A DNA stretch of 64,000 bases from Microvenator marinus (GTDB lineage: Bacteria > Myxococcota_A > Bradymonadia > Bradymonadales > Bradymonadaceae): assembly GCF_007993755.1 (NCBI RefSeq), contig NZ_CP042467.1, positions 5,783,749 to 5,847,748 on the forward strand, in the 5' to 3' direction. This document shows positions 42,988 to 52,557 of this stretch, piece after piece. The notes below the pieces were generated by a model, which was not told where the DNA came from, ran no database searches, and saw nothing but the letters and a program-made list of their open reading frames with translations. Each line of letters opens with the position of its first letter. The first letter of the stretch is position 1. The position numbers and the translations under genes are program-made.

Positions 42988-45893
42988 GCCAAATTCTGGC
43001 CAAATACGGACTCTTAGAAGGTCTGGCGAAGCATCGCGAAGTCGATGTGTGGTTTGTACAAAACCTCTCACCCGGCTACGACGAGGCACGCTACCAGGTG
43101 GCTTACGGGTTCGGCGTTGAGGCGTCTGGACACCCGGCACTAGCCGCACTTCTAGACTACGAAACGGCTGTCAGCGTCCAGCTGAGGCACCCTCAAATTG
43201 AACCCACGGTCGGAGCGGGGCGCGACGGCTCTCACACCTGGTTTGTGCACGAAGTGCGCGCCGGTGAGTCCCTTCATCACACGTTTCGTACACTGCAGGA
43301 GCGCGGTTATCCGACCTTGACGGTTCCCTTGGCGCTGGCGATTGCGAAGACGGTCTGTGACGCCCTTCATGCCGCTCACACGGCCAAGAACGCGGCTGGC
43401 TGGTCGCTAAATGCCTGTCATGGCGGATTCGACCTTACAAACGTCAAGCTCACCTATGAGGGCGAGATTCATTTGCAGGGTTTCGGCTCTTCGAAGATTC
43501 GGCGCCAAGCCACCCTGATGGGCCTCGGCTCACTCGGACGAAACAGGCTGGGATACATTTCGCCAGAGGAAGTTTCGGGGAAACCAGCGGATGTTCGAAG
43601 TGACGTGTACTCCGTGGGCGTTCTTCTTTGGGAAGTTCTAACCGGCGAAACAATTTTCCAAGGTACGAACTTCAAAGCCGAAATCGTCAACACGATTCCG
43701 GCGCGTCCGTCGTCGCTGAACAGCAAAGTTACTCCGGCCCTCGATGCTCTGGTCTTAAGAGCGTTATCCAAGAATCCGGCAGAGCGCTTTCAGAACTGCG
43801 AACATATGGGTCTTGAGCTCGGCAAGCTCGTAGGCGACGTCTCCAAGGCCCTGGAGCGGGTCCCGAGAGTTTTGGAGCAGCTCTTTCCTGAGAGAAAGAC
43901 GGACTGGCAAAGATTCTTGTCTGCGGCATATTCAGGCAAATCAGCAGATGCGGCCGGTTTGGCTGCCAAACTCTTAGGACGCTCAGATAACGAGGACACG
44001 CAGCTCAAGACGGTGTCCCAAGATGACCTCAGACAAACAGCAGAGGCCGACGCGCATCTACAAGATGAACTCTTGCGAGCATCGCTCTCTGGTCGGCCCT
44101 TGGGGCCCGGTTGGGAGAGTGCGCCAATCGGCGAAGCTGCGTCCATGATCACGCAGGACTGGGCGGAAGAGTCCATTCCTCGCATGGATCGACAACAGCA
44201 GCTCGACCCGGACCAATCGACCCCGGTGTCCACCGCCGTTTGGGAAGACGACCTCCAAGAGACGATCCCAGGGGGCGTGCCAGCGCCCGCGGCTGCACCC
44301 ACGCCACCTCCCGAGCCTGAGCCCGAATTGCCGGCGGATCCTGCGTTGATTGAGACGCATTTGGCGTACAAACCGACTCCTATCCCGGAGGAGGTGGCCA
44401 CGCATATGGCCTATAAGCCCAGTCCGATGCCCGGAGATAGTCCTGAGGCGAAGCAAGCGCCTGCGGTCCAGCCACTCGATGCGCCTATCGTCTCTCAAGA
44501 GTTGAATGCACGTGGGCCTGAGCCTGAAGAGTTGCCGCCCTTTGAAGACGAGGACGAAGAAGAAGCCTTTGTTGAGCCTTTTGATGTGGACTTGATCGTT
44601 GCGGCCCCCGAATTGGCCGCGCAGTCGTCCGAAGAGGCCCCAGTCCTAGAGATCATCCGAACCTCAGCGGGTAAAGCACTCGATATCGAAGTCTTGCGAC
44701 ACGGTCTTAAGCGCTACAAGCGAGTGAATTCAGGAGTCCGAGCTCGGAAATCCGGAAAGAAGGCGGTGCTCTCCTTTAAGGAGCCCGTCCAAGGTTGGTT
44801 GCGCCGAGCTAGAAACCCCCGAGAGACACTCGGAGCCGACAAGAAGCTGGTCCTAGAAGTCGGAGACGTGGCGCAGTTTGAGGAAGGTGATATCACCTAT
44901 CACGTCCGCTTTTTCAGGCCGCAATTGCCGCCCAAAGGTGAGCGCCAGCTCGTAAGTGCGGCCCAGATCAAGATTTATGCGGCAGCCATTGCGATCTCGC
45001 TCGTGATGCACGGATTGGGTGGTGTGGGTGCCTTGCTCACAAGCCACCTGGGTGTGGAACTTACCGTAAAGAAACCTGACCAAATCGAGGTCTTTGCGGA
45101 AGGAACTTTGGAGAAACCAAAGCCCGCAGAAAAGAAGCCAAAACCGCCACCGAAGGTTGAAAAACCTAAACCACAACGGATTGAGCCAAAGCCACCGAGT
45201 GACCCCACTGAGGCGCAGGCAAAGATTCCAAAGTCGGTTCGAGAAGTTTTGGACAAGCGCCTGAAGTCGAACCCCGGTAGGAGCACGGAAGAGAAGGCTG
45301 ATTCCTTGATCTCCGCGCTTACCACGCCCGTTAAGGGTGATGGCGCGACCATTCAGGATGTAGTTACCAATATTGACGCTGTCGCTCGTCCAGGGGCCTC
45401 TAATGCTGCATTCAACGTGACGGGAACCCTCGGAAAGATTGAGGGCGGCGGCGTTAATATCGCGACCAGCAAAGGCGGCTCCAAGATCGGAGATATCGGC
45501 GGTGCCGTTTCCACTAACGTTGGAAAGCTCGACAAACGTGAGGGCGCCGGAAAGATTCGCGGTAAAGCGAATGCCGTGCGTGCGCTCTCAAAAGTGCAGG
45601 GCACGCTCTCTCAAGGCGAAGTTTACAACGCGATTCAGAAGCACATCGGAAAAATACAGGCGTGTTACGAAAGAGAGCTAAACAAGAACCCCTCACTTGG
45701 CGGAAAGCTTCAGTACGAGTGGACCATCAAGACCAATGGCCGAGTGGGCGTGGTCAAAGAGATCGGCTCAACCATGGGCAATGCTACCGTGTCAAAGTGT
45801 GTGACCGGCGTGATTCGAAAAATTCAATTCCCGAAACCCAAAGGTGGCGAGGTTATTGTGACCTACCCGTTGGTCTTCTCGGCGAGCAACTAG
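42984..45893 (+). CDS. Pseudokinase fused to TonB/AgmX (PglI)-type C-terminal domain
   Basis: 969 residues from GTG. Residues 1-290 have a protein-kinase fold, but the catalytic residues are gone: no VAIK lysine, the HRD loop reads HGGFDLTN (near 146) and DFG reads QGFG (near 165); the APE-type SPEE and the later DVYSVGVLLWEVLTGE are kept. Then an acidic Pro-rich linker (290-540), a small beta domain (about 545-650), one membrane helix (about 665-690), a Pro/Lys-rich TonB-like span, and a C-terminal AgmX/PglI domain (about 875-969; KIQACYERELNKNP, VTYPLVFSASN). Topology: kinase fold in the cytoplasm, tail in the periplasm. In the motor operon it could link the proton motor to an outer-membrane complex. 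Confidence 0.88.
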   Translation: MSQILAKYGLLEGLAKHREVDVWFVQNLSPGYDEARYQVAYGFGVEASGHPALAALLDYETAVSVQLRHPQIEPTVGAGRDGSHTWFVHEVRAGESLHHTFRTLQERGYPTLTVPLALAIAKTVCDALHAAHTAKNAAGWSLNACHGGFDLTNVKLTYEGEIHLQGFGSSKIRRQATLMGLGSLGRNRLGYISPEEVSGKPADVRSDVYSVGVLLWEVLTGETIFQGTNFKAEIVNTIPARPSSLNSKVTPALDALVLRALSKNPAERFQNCEHMGLELGKLVGDVSKALERVPRVLEQLFPERKTDWQRFLSAAYSGKSADAAGLAAKLLGRSDNEDTQLKTVSQDDLRQTAEADAHLQDELLRASLSGRPLGPGWESAPIGEAASMITQDWAEESIPRMDRQQQLDPDQSTPVSTAVWEDDLQETIPGGVPAPAAAPTPPPEPEPELPADPALIETHLAYKPTPIPEEVATHMAYKPSPMPGDSPEAKQAPAVQPLDAPIVSQELNARGPEPEELPPFEDEDEEEAFVEPFDVDLIVAAPELAAQSSEEAPVLEIIRTSAGKALDIEVLRHGLKRYKRVNSGVRARKSGKKAVLSFKEPVQGWLRRARNPRETLGADKKLVLEVGDVAQFEEGDITYHVRFFRPQLPPKGERQLVSAAQIKIYAAAIAISLVMHGLGGVGALLTSHLGVELTVKKPDQIEVFAEGTLEKPKPAEKKPKPPPKVEKPKPQRIEPKPPSDPTEAQAKIPKSVREVLDKRLKSNPGRSTEEKADSLISALTTPVKGDGATIQDVVTNIDAVARPGASNAAFNVTGTLGKIEGGGVNIATSKGGSKIGDIGGAVSTNVGKLDKREGAGKIRGKANAVRALSKVQGTLSQGEVYNAIQKHIGKIQACYERELNKNPSLGGKLQYEWTIKTNGRVGVVKEIGSTMGNATVSKCVTGVIRKIQFPKPKGGEVIVTYPLVFSASN

Positions 45894-45909
45894 TTTGATG
45901 GAGGTTGAG

Positions 45910-46407
45910 ATGCGCTCAGTGCTTTTTTGCGTGGTGGCGGGAATGGTTCTGGTTGGTTGTGGCGAGAGTTCGGAAGGTCAGGCGGAGATTTTGCCTCATC
46001 TAAGTCCAATTCAGCTTGGAAAGTTCTGGCCGCAAGGCAATGAAACCCCTGAACCAGGCAATCGCGATCGAACTCCTTATGAGTTCGTTTTGCTTCTGCA
46101 ATCGACTGGTGACGCGGATTTGGTCGTGGATCGAGTTTGCGTGGGGGGCTCGGATAATTTTGAGCTTGAAGGACCGGTTCCGGCGACGATCCCGGCTGGG
46201 GACCAGGGCGCAGTTCGAATCACCTACATTCGAAATTCACCCGGTGCAGATAACGCCGCAATTGTAGTGCGTTCAAATGCAGGTGCTCTGCCTGAGCTCG
46301 TGGTCCCGTTATGCGCGCAAGTTGTTGCAGATGGCGAAGATAAGACCTTGGTGAATCCTTGCGAAATCACCGATGAACTCGCCAGCCAGACTATCTCTGA
46401 GTGCTAG
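45910..46407 (+). CDS. Lipoprotein with choice-of-anchor/ASPM-type beta domain
   Basis: 165 residues. ATG 45910 is chosen because GGAGG lies 5 bp before it; it gives the signal LFCVVAGMVLVGC. One beta-sandwich (about 40-150; VLLLQSTGDADLVVDRV, VRITYIRNSPGADNAAIVV) of the kind named 'choice-of-anchor D'. Convergent with the next gene, ends overlap by 4 bp. Possible last gene of the motor operon. Confidence 0.78.
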   Translation: MRSVLFCVVAGMVLVGCGESSEGQAEILPHLSPIQLGKFWPQGNETPEPGNRDRTPYEFVLLLQSTGDADLVVDRVCVGGSDNFELEGPVPATIPAGDQGAVRITYIRNSPGADNAAIVVRSNAGALPELVVPLCAQVVADGEDKTLVNPCEITDELASQTISEC

Positions 46408-47096
46408 AGCCCTAGCTTGATTTGGCCGTCTTGAACTTCCGCAGCCTCTGCTGGTTGTTCGGCCTTCTTGGCCTCGATGGCCTTCTGATTCGCGGCGGCA
46501 CGGGCCTGAGCCTCTCTCATGATTTCCGGAGACATATAAAACGCTGGGACTTCGTTTTTCTGGGAGAAATCCCCGTAAACGCGCCACCACTCTTGTGTAA
46601 TCTTATCCAAGACAACACGGTGTTCTTCAATGCGAACGGCCACATTCTCAAGGCGGTTTCTCGTGGTCTCCGATAGGGCCCGAATGGGTTCCAGGTCGTA
46701 GACAGCGATATCGTTTCGCATGGCAGTTTCTGCAGTGGCCTGCGTGTACTTTGCCTCAGCTAAGTCTAGTTCGACTTCCGCTCGAAGCCGCAGGAGTTCC
46801 GCCATCTTTACCCGCGCATCTGTGAACTCGTCGAGCTTTGCAACCACGTTCTCGGACCCAGCAGGCCACATCTCACGCGTGGTTAGCTCAGAGCGCCACC
46901 GAACGGTGTTTTCGTAGTTCTCTTCAGCATCATCGAGTCTTGCCCGAGAAATCGAAACCGCATCCTGTGCATCAGCGATAAAGCGCCGAGCGTCCAGAGG
47001 AATGTTTGGGTCGTGAAGGTCGATGGGCTTTACACTTGCGCCACAGCCCACGCCCAATCCAAGAGTCGCCAACATGATGAAAATCAACTTCTTCAT
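46404..47096 (-). CDS. Coiled-coil lipoprotein
   Basis: 230 residues, lipobox GLGVGC. The mature part is nearly all helix and coiled coil (SISRARLDDAEENYENTV, AELLRLRAEVELDLAEAKYT), with an Ala/Lys-rich tail. No family recognised. Its upstream neighbour ends 4 bp inside it, so it belongs to the TPR-lipoprotein operon on the minus strand. Perhaps a periplasmic spacer of the envelope machine. Confidence 0.78.
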   Translation of the reverse strand: MKKLIFIMLATLGLGVGCGASVKPIDLHDPNIPLDARRFIADAQDAVSISRARLDDAEENYENTVRWRSELTTREMWPAGSENVVAKLDEFTDARVKMAELLRLRAEVELDLAEAKYTQATAETAMRNDIAVYDLEPIRALSETTRNRLENVAVRIEEHRVVLDKITQEWWRVYGDFSQKNEVPAFYMSPEIMREAQARAAANQKAIEAKKAEQPAEAAEVQDGQIKLGL

Positions 47097-50000
47097 AGTG
47101 TTCGCCCTCCGTCTCGTCCGGCTTGGAACCGCGTGTTCACCGCTTCAACCTGATTCGAGAGGCCGACCTCTTGAAGGAGCCGCATGAGATTCTTTCGTCC
47201 GGCCTCAACCCCACCTTCGGCAGCACGAACAAAAGCCTCGAACGCTCCGGTATAGTCCCCGATCTGGAAGCTCGCGACCCCGAGCAGGTTCTGTTCGATG
47301 GCGCCGCCGCCGACTTGAATTGCCCGTGCGAAGACGAGCCTTGCCGAATGTGGGTCTCCACCATCGAGGAATTTCTCGCCTAGCTCACGCAGCTTGTCCA
47401 CGTCCTCTGGGTTCTTGGAGAGTTCGCTGCGTAGTTCATCAATACCTTGAGGTGCTGCACCTTTACGTTCGGTGAGCTTATCATTGGCAGGGATTACTTC
47501 TTTGAGCGCTCGTCCCTTCATGCATTCACGCACCACAGGATTGAAGTTCGCCGTGGACCACGCGAGGTTTGCGCAGGCTTCGACCGCTTCTTTTGCTTGG
47601 GCTCTCAGACCTTCCGCGCGAGCAGCCAGGGCGTCTTGAACCTGTTTGGCTTGTTCTGGCGAAAGTCCTTCAGGGCGAACCTTGGCGAGCTTCTCAGCGC
47701 TCAATTCAGTGGCATGTGCCAGGCGGGCAAGGGATGCCGCAGCGTATTGTGGGCTGCCTTGCCGTGCTGCGTTCAGATATCCCTGCTGGGTGACCTCAAT
47801 GAGGATGATGAATTCCTCGACGAGCCCGATATCCGTAGGGATTGGGTACTGCATCAAGGTGGCGAGCATTACTTCAGCCATGCCGTACTGTGCGCGAGCT
47901 CGTGCGTCGTCGGAGGCCGTCTCAGTGTTGAGGACCGTTTGTAGATTCATTTCGGCTTCGCCGACCTGACCTTTCGCGATCTTTGCCAGCCCGATTCGAG
48001 CGAGCGACTCGGGCTCGCCAATTGGCTCGTAAGACGAAAGTTCGCTCAGGATGGACCCGGGCTTGGTTCGCTCCAATAAACTCGCGTAGCGGCCCAATGG
48101 CTCGATTAGAGCGGCACCTGTGGTACCACTCATAGCGTCCTTGAGAATGGTACCGGCTCGGTCTGTATTTCCCATTTGTTCGTTCAACTCACTCGCGGCC
48201 ACGAGAAGCTGGATGCGCTGAGATGGATTGACCTCCGCGGCACGTCTAAGAGACTGGCCGGCTTGGTCGAAGTCGAACCGCGCAGCAGCCGCCTGCGCGA
48301 GGGTAGAGTAGATGCCGGGAAGTTGCTCGCTCTTCGGATACGACTTAGCCATCGAGTCGGCGATTTCGTACATGGCGTCTGTGTCACCCATAGCACGCGC
48401 CGCCACAAATGCGTTGATCAAGGCACGCTCGCCGAGCTCGCTACCCTGGTTTTTCTCGGCAAACGTAACTAGGACGGAGAGGTCTGCGCCTTCATCTCCA
48501 GCCGCCTTAAGTGAAAGCTCGTCGAGTTTGCGTTGCTCGGTCGCAGCCAAAATGCGCTTGATGTCTTGTTTGAGCTCGTCCGATGCGGGGCTCGAAGCAC
48601 CTAGGTAGCGCCGGCTCGCGTACATCAAACCATCGTAATCGTTGAGTGTGTTGAAGCTGTCCAACGCCAGACGAATGGCGGCATCGCCTTCGGTCGTCTT
48701 CGGAAACTCATAAGCGACCGCAGCGAGCTTATCGATGGCCTCGACGTAGAGTCCTTCGTCGTAGACGGCCTGTGCGATTGCGAATTTCACGATGCGTTTG
48801 CGCTCATCCGAAAGCTTGTAGCTAAGAAGGCTCGCGCCCGCGCGCCGAAGAGCGGCACGTGCACTGACACGCTCGTAACGGTTTCGGTTGGACTCACCCT
48901 TAAGCGAAGTCTGCAGATAGACCACCGCGTCGTAGAGGGCGTCTCGCCGTTCGGTATCGTCGCCAATCAGGTCGCTTGCCTGCAGGGCATAGAGACCGGC
49001 TTCAAGATTTCTTTCATCGCTAGAGAGCACACCCGCAAGGTTCTGCAACATGTCCGCGCGGCTATTTGCCTCAGGAAAGGCCTCGACATGAGCCTGGTAG
49101 GCCTTTGCCACCTGTGCAGGACTACCGGCTTTCTTGAGCTTCTTTTCCATGCGTTCTTGAGCGGATGTCGCGAGGTCGCGCACATAGAGTTCGAACTCTT
49201 TAACAAGGCGGTCACGTTCCTCAGGATCCACGTCAAGACGCGTGTAATAACGCGTCAGCGCAGTCGTAATCAGCTCGGCGTCATCCCCAATCTGGGTGTA
49301 ATCGCGCAGCCTCTTGATGGCCGTGTAGAGGGTCCGTGCGTCGTCGAGAAGTTCCGCCGACGCGGGAGCGAGTCTTAAGAGTTCACGGGTCGTCAGAATC
49401 GCGCCCGTGAACTGGTCCATCGTGCGATAACGACTCGCAAGCTTGGCCAAAGCTGCCACGTAAGTGGAGCGGTTATAGGCCATTTTTGCATAATACTTCG
49501 TCGAATCCTCGGCTTTCTTCAAGCGCGAGTAGCAGTAGGCCATGTCCACGAGGGACTCTTTTCGCACGTCGATATCTTGTTGAGACGCACCCTCGTCTGC
49601 GGCGCGTGCTTGTTGCGCCATGGCGACAAGCAAAGGCGTTTCTTCCTCTTGCTCCTCCATCGCGATTCGACGTGCTTCCCACTCGTTCGACTTTTCAATT
49701 GCGTCTTCGAAGTTGGTCAGGGCAGGGCTGCATTCGCCGTTATTCACCCAAACCCAGGCGAGCTTATAGTGGCCAAGGCCGCTCACAGGGGCGAGTGGGC
49801 CTTTCGTGATGGACTCGTAGTAGCCTTGGGCTTCGGTGAGCTCGTTTCTGTCGAAGTGGTAGTCTCCCAAAACCAGAAGAGCATTGGCTCTAAGCGGCGA
49901 ATCAGGATGGTTGTCCACCAGCCGATTCAAAACTTTGCGCATCTCGTCGAAGTTCCCGAGCTCACGGTGTTCGTGTCCGATATTGAAGAGCACCTGCGGA

Positions 50001-50365
50001 ACGAGTGGGGAGTCCGGAAAACGGCTCAGCACAAGCTCATACGTATTGATGGACTCTTCTTTGAGGAGCCGGACCTGCGGGACGTGAAGTGTACGCGTCT
50101 GCCGCTGCTCGCGCTCAAACGCGAGTTGATAGTGATAGCGAGCCTCTTCACTGAGCAATTCCGCAAGTCGGACGTAGAGCTCTGGCAGGTATGGCGCACC
50201 TCGGGAAACGGCAATCGTCGCGCGCGTCTCCTCGATGGCGTTTCGCACTTTCGTGATGTTTAGACGAATTGTCTCGATGATGGGGGTATCGCGCATTTGA
50301 CGCGACTTTGTCGCGCAGCTGGTCGTCATCGAAAGCACTAGGATTATGAGGATCAGTCGATACAT
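47093..50365 (-). CDS. Large TPR lipoprotein (GltD/AgmU-like role proposed)
   Basis: 1090 residues. Signal ends in SMTTSC; the rest is a long row of TPR-like helical repeats, e.g. SPLVPQVLFNIGHEHRELGN and AGDPHSARLVFARAIQVGG-like segments. Large TPR proteins of this size (AgmU/GltD about 1200 residues) belong to the Myxococcus gliding complex; likeness here is by layout and place, not by confirmed homology. Overlaps the next gene downstream by 4 bp and the TPR gene upstream by 13 bp. Confidence 0.82.
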   Translation of the reverse strand: MYRLILIILVLSMTTSCATKSRQMRDTPIIETIRLNITKVRNAIEETRATIAVSRGAPYLPELYVRLAELLSEEARYHYQLAFEREQRQTRTLHVPQVRLLKEESINTYELVLSRFPDSPLVPQVLFNIGHEHRELGNFDEMRKVLNRLVDNHPDSPLRANALLVLGDYHFDRNELTEAQGYYESITKGPLAPVSGLGHYKLAWVWVNNGECSPALTNFEDAIEKSNEWEARRIAMEEQEEETPLLVAMAQQARAADEGASQQDIDVRKESLVDMAYCYSRLKKAEDSTKYYAKMAYNRSTYVAALAKLASRYRTMDQFTGAILTTRELLRLAPASAELLDDARTLYTAIKRLRDYTQIGDDAELITTALTRYYTRLDVDPEERDRLVKEFELYVRDLATSAQERMEKKLKKAGSPAQVAKAYQAHVEAFPEANSRADMLQNLAGVLSSDERNLEAGLYALQASDLIGDDTERRDALYDAVVYLQTSLKGESNRNRYERVSARAALRRAGASLLSYKLSDERKRIVKFAIAQAVYDEGLYVEAIDKLAAVAYEFPKTTEGDAAIRLALDSFNTLNDYDGLMYASRRYLGASSPASDELKQDIKRILAATEQRKLDELSLKAAGDEGADLSVLVTFAEKNQGSELGERALINAFVAARAMGDTDAMYEIADSMAKSYPKSEQLPGIYSTLAQAAAARFDFDQAGQSLRRAAEVNPSQRIQLLVAASELNEQMGNTDRAGTILKDAMSGTTGAALIEPLGRYASLLERTKPGSILSELSSYEPIGEPESLARIGLAKIAKGQVGEAEMNLQTVLNTETASDDARARAQYGMAEVMLATLMQYPIPTDIGLVEEFIILIEVTQQGYLNAARQGSPQYAAASLARLAHATELSAEKLAKVRPEGLSPEQAKQVQDALAARAEGLRAQAKEAVEACANLAWSTANFNPVVRECMKGRALKEVIPANDKLTERKGAAPQGIDELRSELSKNPEDVDKLRELGEKFLDGGDPHSARLVFARAIQVGGGAIEQNLLGVASFQIGDYTGAFEAFVRAAEGGVEAGRKNLMRLLQEVGLSNQVEAVNTRFQAGRDGGRTL

Positions 50366-51819
50366 CGGTCCTCCATCGTCACCACGAGGTCGTCGAGTTC
50401 GTCCGTCCAGAATTCGCCCTGGAAAACAAAGAGGATTTGATCGGGTCCAAATGATTCTTCGATCCGCATTCTAGGCGGTGCATCGGCGGGACGCCGTCTT
50501 CCTCGAAGCAGGGCAACGCCAAGCTCGTGGAGGATCAAACGAACACCTTCTTCCGCGTTGAGGAGCTCTTCCGAGACCGCTGCCATTTCCTTACCCAACT
50601 CGGCATCTTCGCGCCGAGATGCCTCGACAATGCCCTCGGAGTAGATCTGGCGAAGCCTATCGCTAAGCTCTTGACCTAAATCATCCTCGAGGTCTTCGAT
50701 CATCGCGAGTTCGGTCTCAAGCCTCACTCGGAACTCTCCGATACCTCGGCCGCCTGTCCGAAGGCGGGCAGCGCGTCGAAGGGATTCGGATTCAAGCAAA
50801 GGTACGCCGCGATAAAGGTCGTCAAGCGCGTCCCCATAAGCCTTTCTAAGGCGCACGGCCGCATTCCTTGCGGGTTCGAACTGACAAATACTTCTTAGAG
50901 AGAGCGCCTCAAGCATGAATCGCTCAGGCGCGATAAGGCTTGAGTAAGCGGGCGCGTCGAGTGCGATAAGCAGGCCAAGGGCGCGCTCATATTCCCCGAG
51001 GTAGTAGTGGCTCCACGCCATTTCCAAGAGAAGGCTCGGGTCCTCGACCGCATTCTTCCTCAACTCTTGATATTGCGCGAGCGCATCTCGATACCGGCCT
51101 TGTTCAAAGGCGATTCGGGCGAGGGTGCGTTGAATATCTCGCCGCAGGTCCTCAGGGAGCCGACCGTCGCGATCACCCTCTAGGATAGAGGTGAGCGTGG
51201 CTTCCGTTTCGCTCAATTTGTAGTCGGTGAGACGCTCTACGGCCATCACGTAACGGGCGCGCATCGCATAGGGTGAGCCTTGCGGAATGCGGGCAAACTG
51301 CTGGAGCGCCCACTCATCGAGGCCGTTTCTCAAGCTGTTTAGGCCCTGATGATAATACATGAAGCCGCGCTGTTCGGGCGGAAGGCTTCCAACCTCATCA
51401 GTCGCGACAAATCCGCGAAGAATCGTAGCCTCATCGAAGGCGTCTTCGCCCATGATTCGCTCGAGCCCTCGGACTGCATCGTCCACCACGTCCGGGTCTC
51501 GTCGCGCCTGAGCCACGTCCAAAAACCAGAGTGATGCGGCGTAGCTGAAGCCTAGCTGCTCGGTCGACTCGCCGAGGATTCTCAGCGCGCGATCGTAGCG
51601 TGGGTCTTCAGCCGAGGACCCCGCAATATAGCGATTCGCAGCTGCGGCGGAGAGTGTGTGCTCTTCGTTCAGATGCGCTTCGACTGCCTGCGAGAAGACG
51701 GCGTCGCGATCTTCGGCCAGTTGTACCGAAGCGCAACCCGACCAAATTAACGCCACACACGCGAATAATTTAGAAAGATAGCGAGGTACCAAGGCCGATC
51801 CAAAGTTCGTCTTTGACAT
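50353..51819 (-). CDS. TPR lipoprotein (AglT/GltE-like role proposed)
   Basis: About 488 residues if started at ATG 51819. Lipobox FACVALIWSGC. A TTG at 51792 would give a tighter signal, and an upstream frame reaches 51840, so the start is unsure; all overlap the barrel gene. The mature protein is helical with TPR-like pairs (GLNSLRNGLDEWALQQFARI, YEFRDALAQYQELRK-like). AglT/GltE of Myxococcus is a TPR lipoprotein of similar length. Co-oriented with the large TPR gene, overlapping by 13 bp. Confidence 0.8.
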   Translation of the reverse strand: MSKTNFGSALVPRYLSKLFACVALIWSGCASVQLAEDRDAVFSQAVEAHLNEEHTLSAAAANRYIAGSSAEDPRYDRALRILGESTEQLGFSYAASLWFLDVAQARRDPDVVDDAVRGLERIMGEDAFDEATILRGFVATDEVGSLPPEQRGFMYYHQGLNSLRNGLDEWALQQFARIPQGSPYAMRARYVMAVERLTDYKLSETEATLTSILEGDRDGRLPEDLRRDIQRTLARIAFEQGRYRDALAQYQELRKNAVEDPSLLLEMAWSHYYLGEYERALGLLIALDAPAYSSLIAPERFMLEALSLRSICQFEPARNAAVRLRKAYGDALDDLYRGVPLLESESLRRAARLRTGGRGIGEFRVRLETELAMIEDLEDDLGQELSDRLRQIYSEGIVEASRREDAELGKEMAAVSEELLNAEEGVRLILHELGVALLRGRRRPADAPPRMRIEESFGPDQILFVFQGEFWTDELDDLVVTMEDRCID

Positions 51820-52393
51820 CAAAACGCTCAAGAATCTCATCTCCGAAGAACATTAAGTATCGGATATCGAGTCGAAACGAGAGCAAGGAATTTCCATAAA
51901 CGCGAAAGCCACCACCGGCATCGAGCGCCGGTCTAGCGCTCCGGGTGAGCCACCCGTAGCCACCGCCGAGCACGAGGAAAAACTCCCCGTATGTCAGTGA
52001 TGAATTGAGCCACGAGCCCTTCCAGTAGAGCGGCTTCCAGACCACTGATGAAGTGGCGAAGAAGTCAATGACCTCAAACGGCCCTGGCCGAGTATCGATG
52101 GCCTCGAGCTGGGCAAAAAGGTCGGTGTCATACTGAAGGGAATAGGTGAAATTGCCGATTTCCCACGCCCATGACTCGTTGAAATGCAACGTGTAGGCGG
52201 CCGTCAGACTTACGCCCTTGGTAAAGGCATCTAAGGGCAGCCATCCTGCTGCAAAACTGAATTCGTGAGTGGGGTCAAATCGTCGATTTTGTACCACCAT
52301 CGCAGAGTAGTCTTGCGCACTGGCACTTAAAGGCCAGACGGATAGACACACCATGCTGAGAAGGAGAATACGCGCAAAGTTTCTCATGAACAT
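51770..52393 (-). CDS. Outer-membrane beta-barrel protein of the motor cluster
   Basis: 207 residues with a Sec signal (CLSVWPLSASAQ). Amphipathic strands with many aromatic girdle residues (WEIGNFTYSLQYDTDLF, FRLDIRYLMFFGDEIL) and a barrel-like end (LWIGLGTSLSF). Myxobacterial OM barrels of this size (GltA/GltB, 'OMP_myx_plus'-type) sit beside Agl/Glt genes. AAGG precedes ATG 52393; 52387 is an alternative. First gene of the minus-strand operon. Confidence 0.82.
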   Translation of the reverse strand: MFMRNFARILLLSMVCLSVWPLSASAQDYSAMVVQNRRFDPTHEFSFAAGWLPLDAFTKGVSLTAAYTLHFNESWAWEIGNFTYSLQYDTDLFAQLEAIDTRPGPFEVIDFFATSSVVWKPLYWKGSWLNSSLTYGEFFLVLGGGYGWLTRSARPALDAGGGFRVYGNSLLSFRLDIRYLMFFGDEILERFDVKDELWIGLGTSLSF

Positions 52394-52557
52394 CGAGCCT
52401 TGAGAGTAGATTCGGGTCTTTTCGTCCTGAATTGAGCCGGAGTATAGAATGCATACCTCTGGTACGCCACCACAATCCCAAAGGATTTCTTCGAATGAGC
52501 GGGTATTTTTGTGCCGCGAAGTTGTGGTAGGTTACACAAAGTCGTTTCGGGAGTGTT

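Noticed and set aside
49577..50263. A 228-codon plus-strand frame inside the large TPR gene
   Set aside because: Antisense to continuous TPR repeats; no start context and no recognisable domain.
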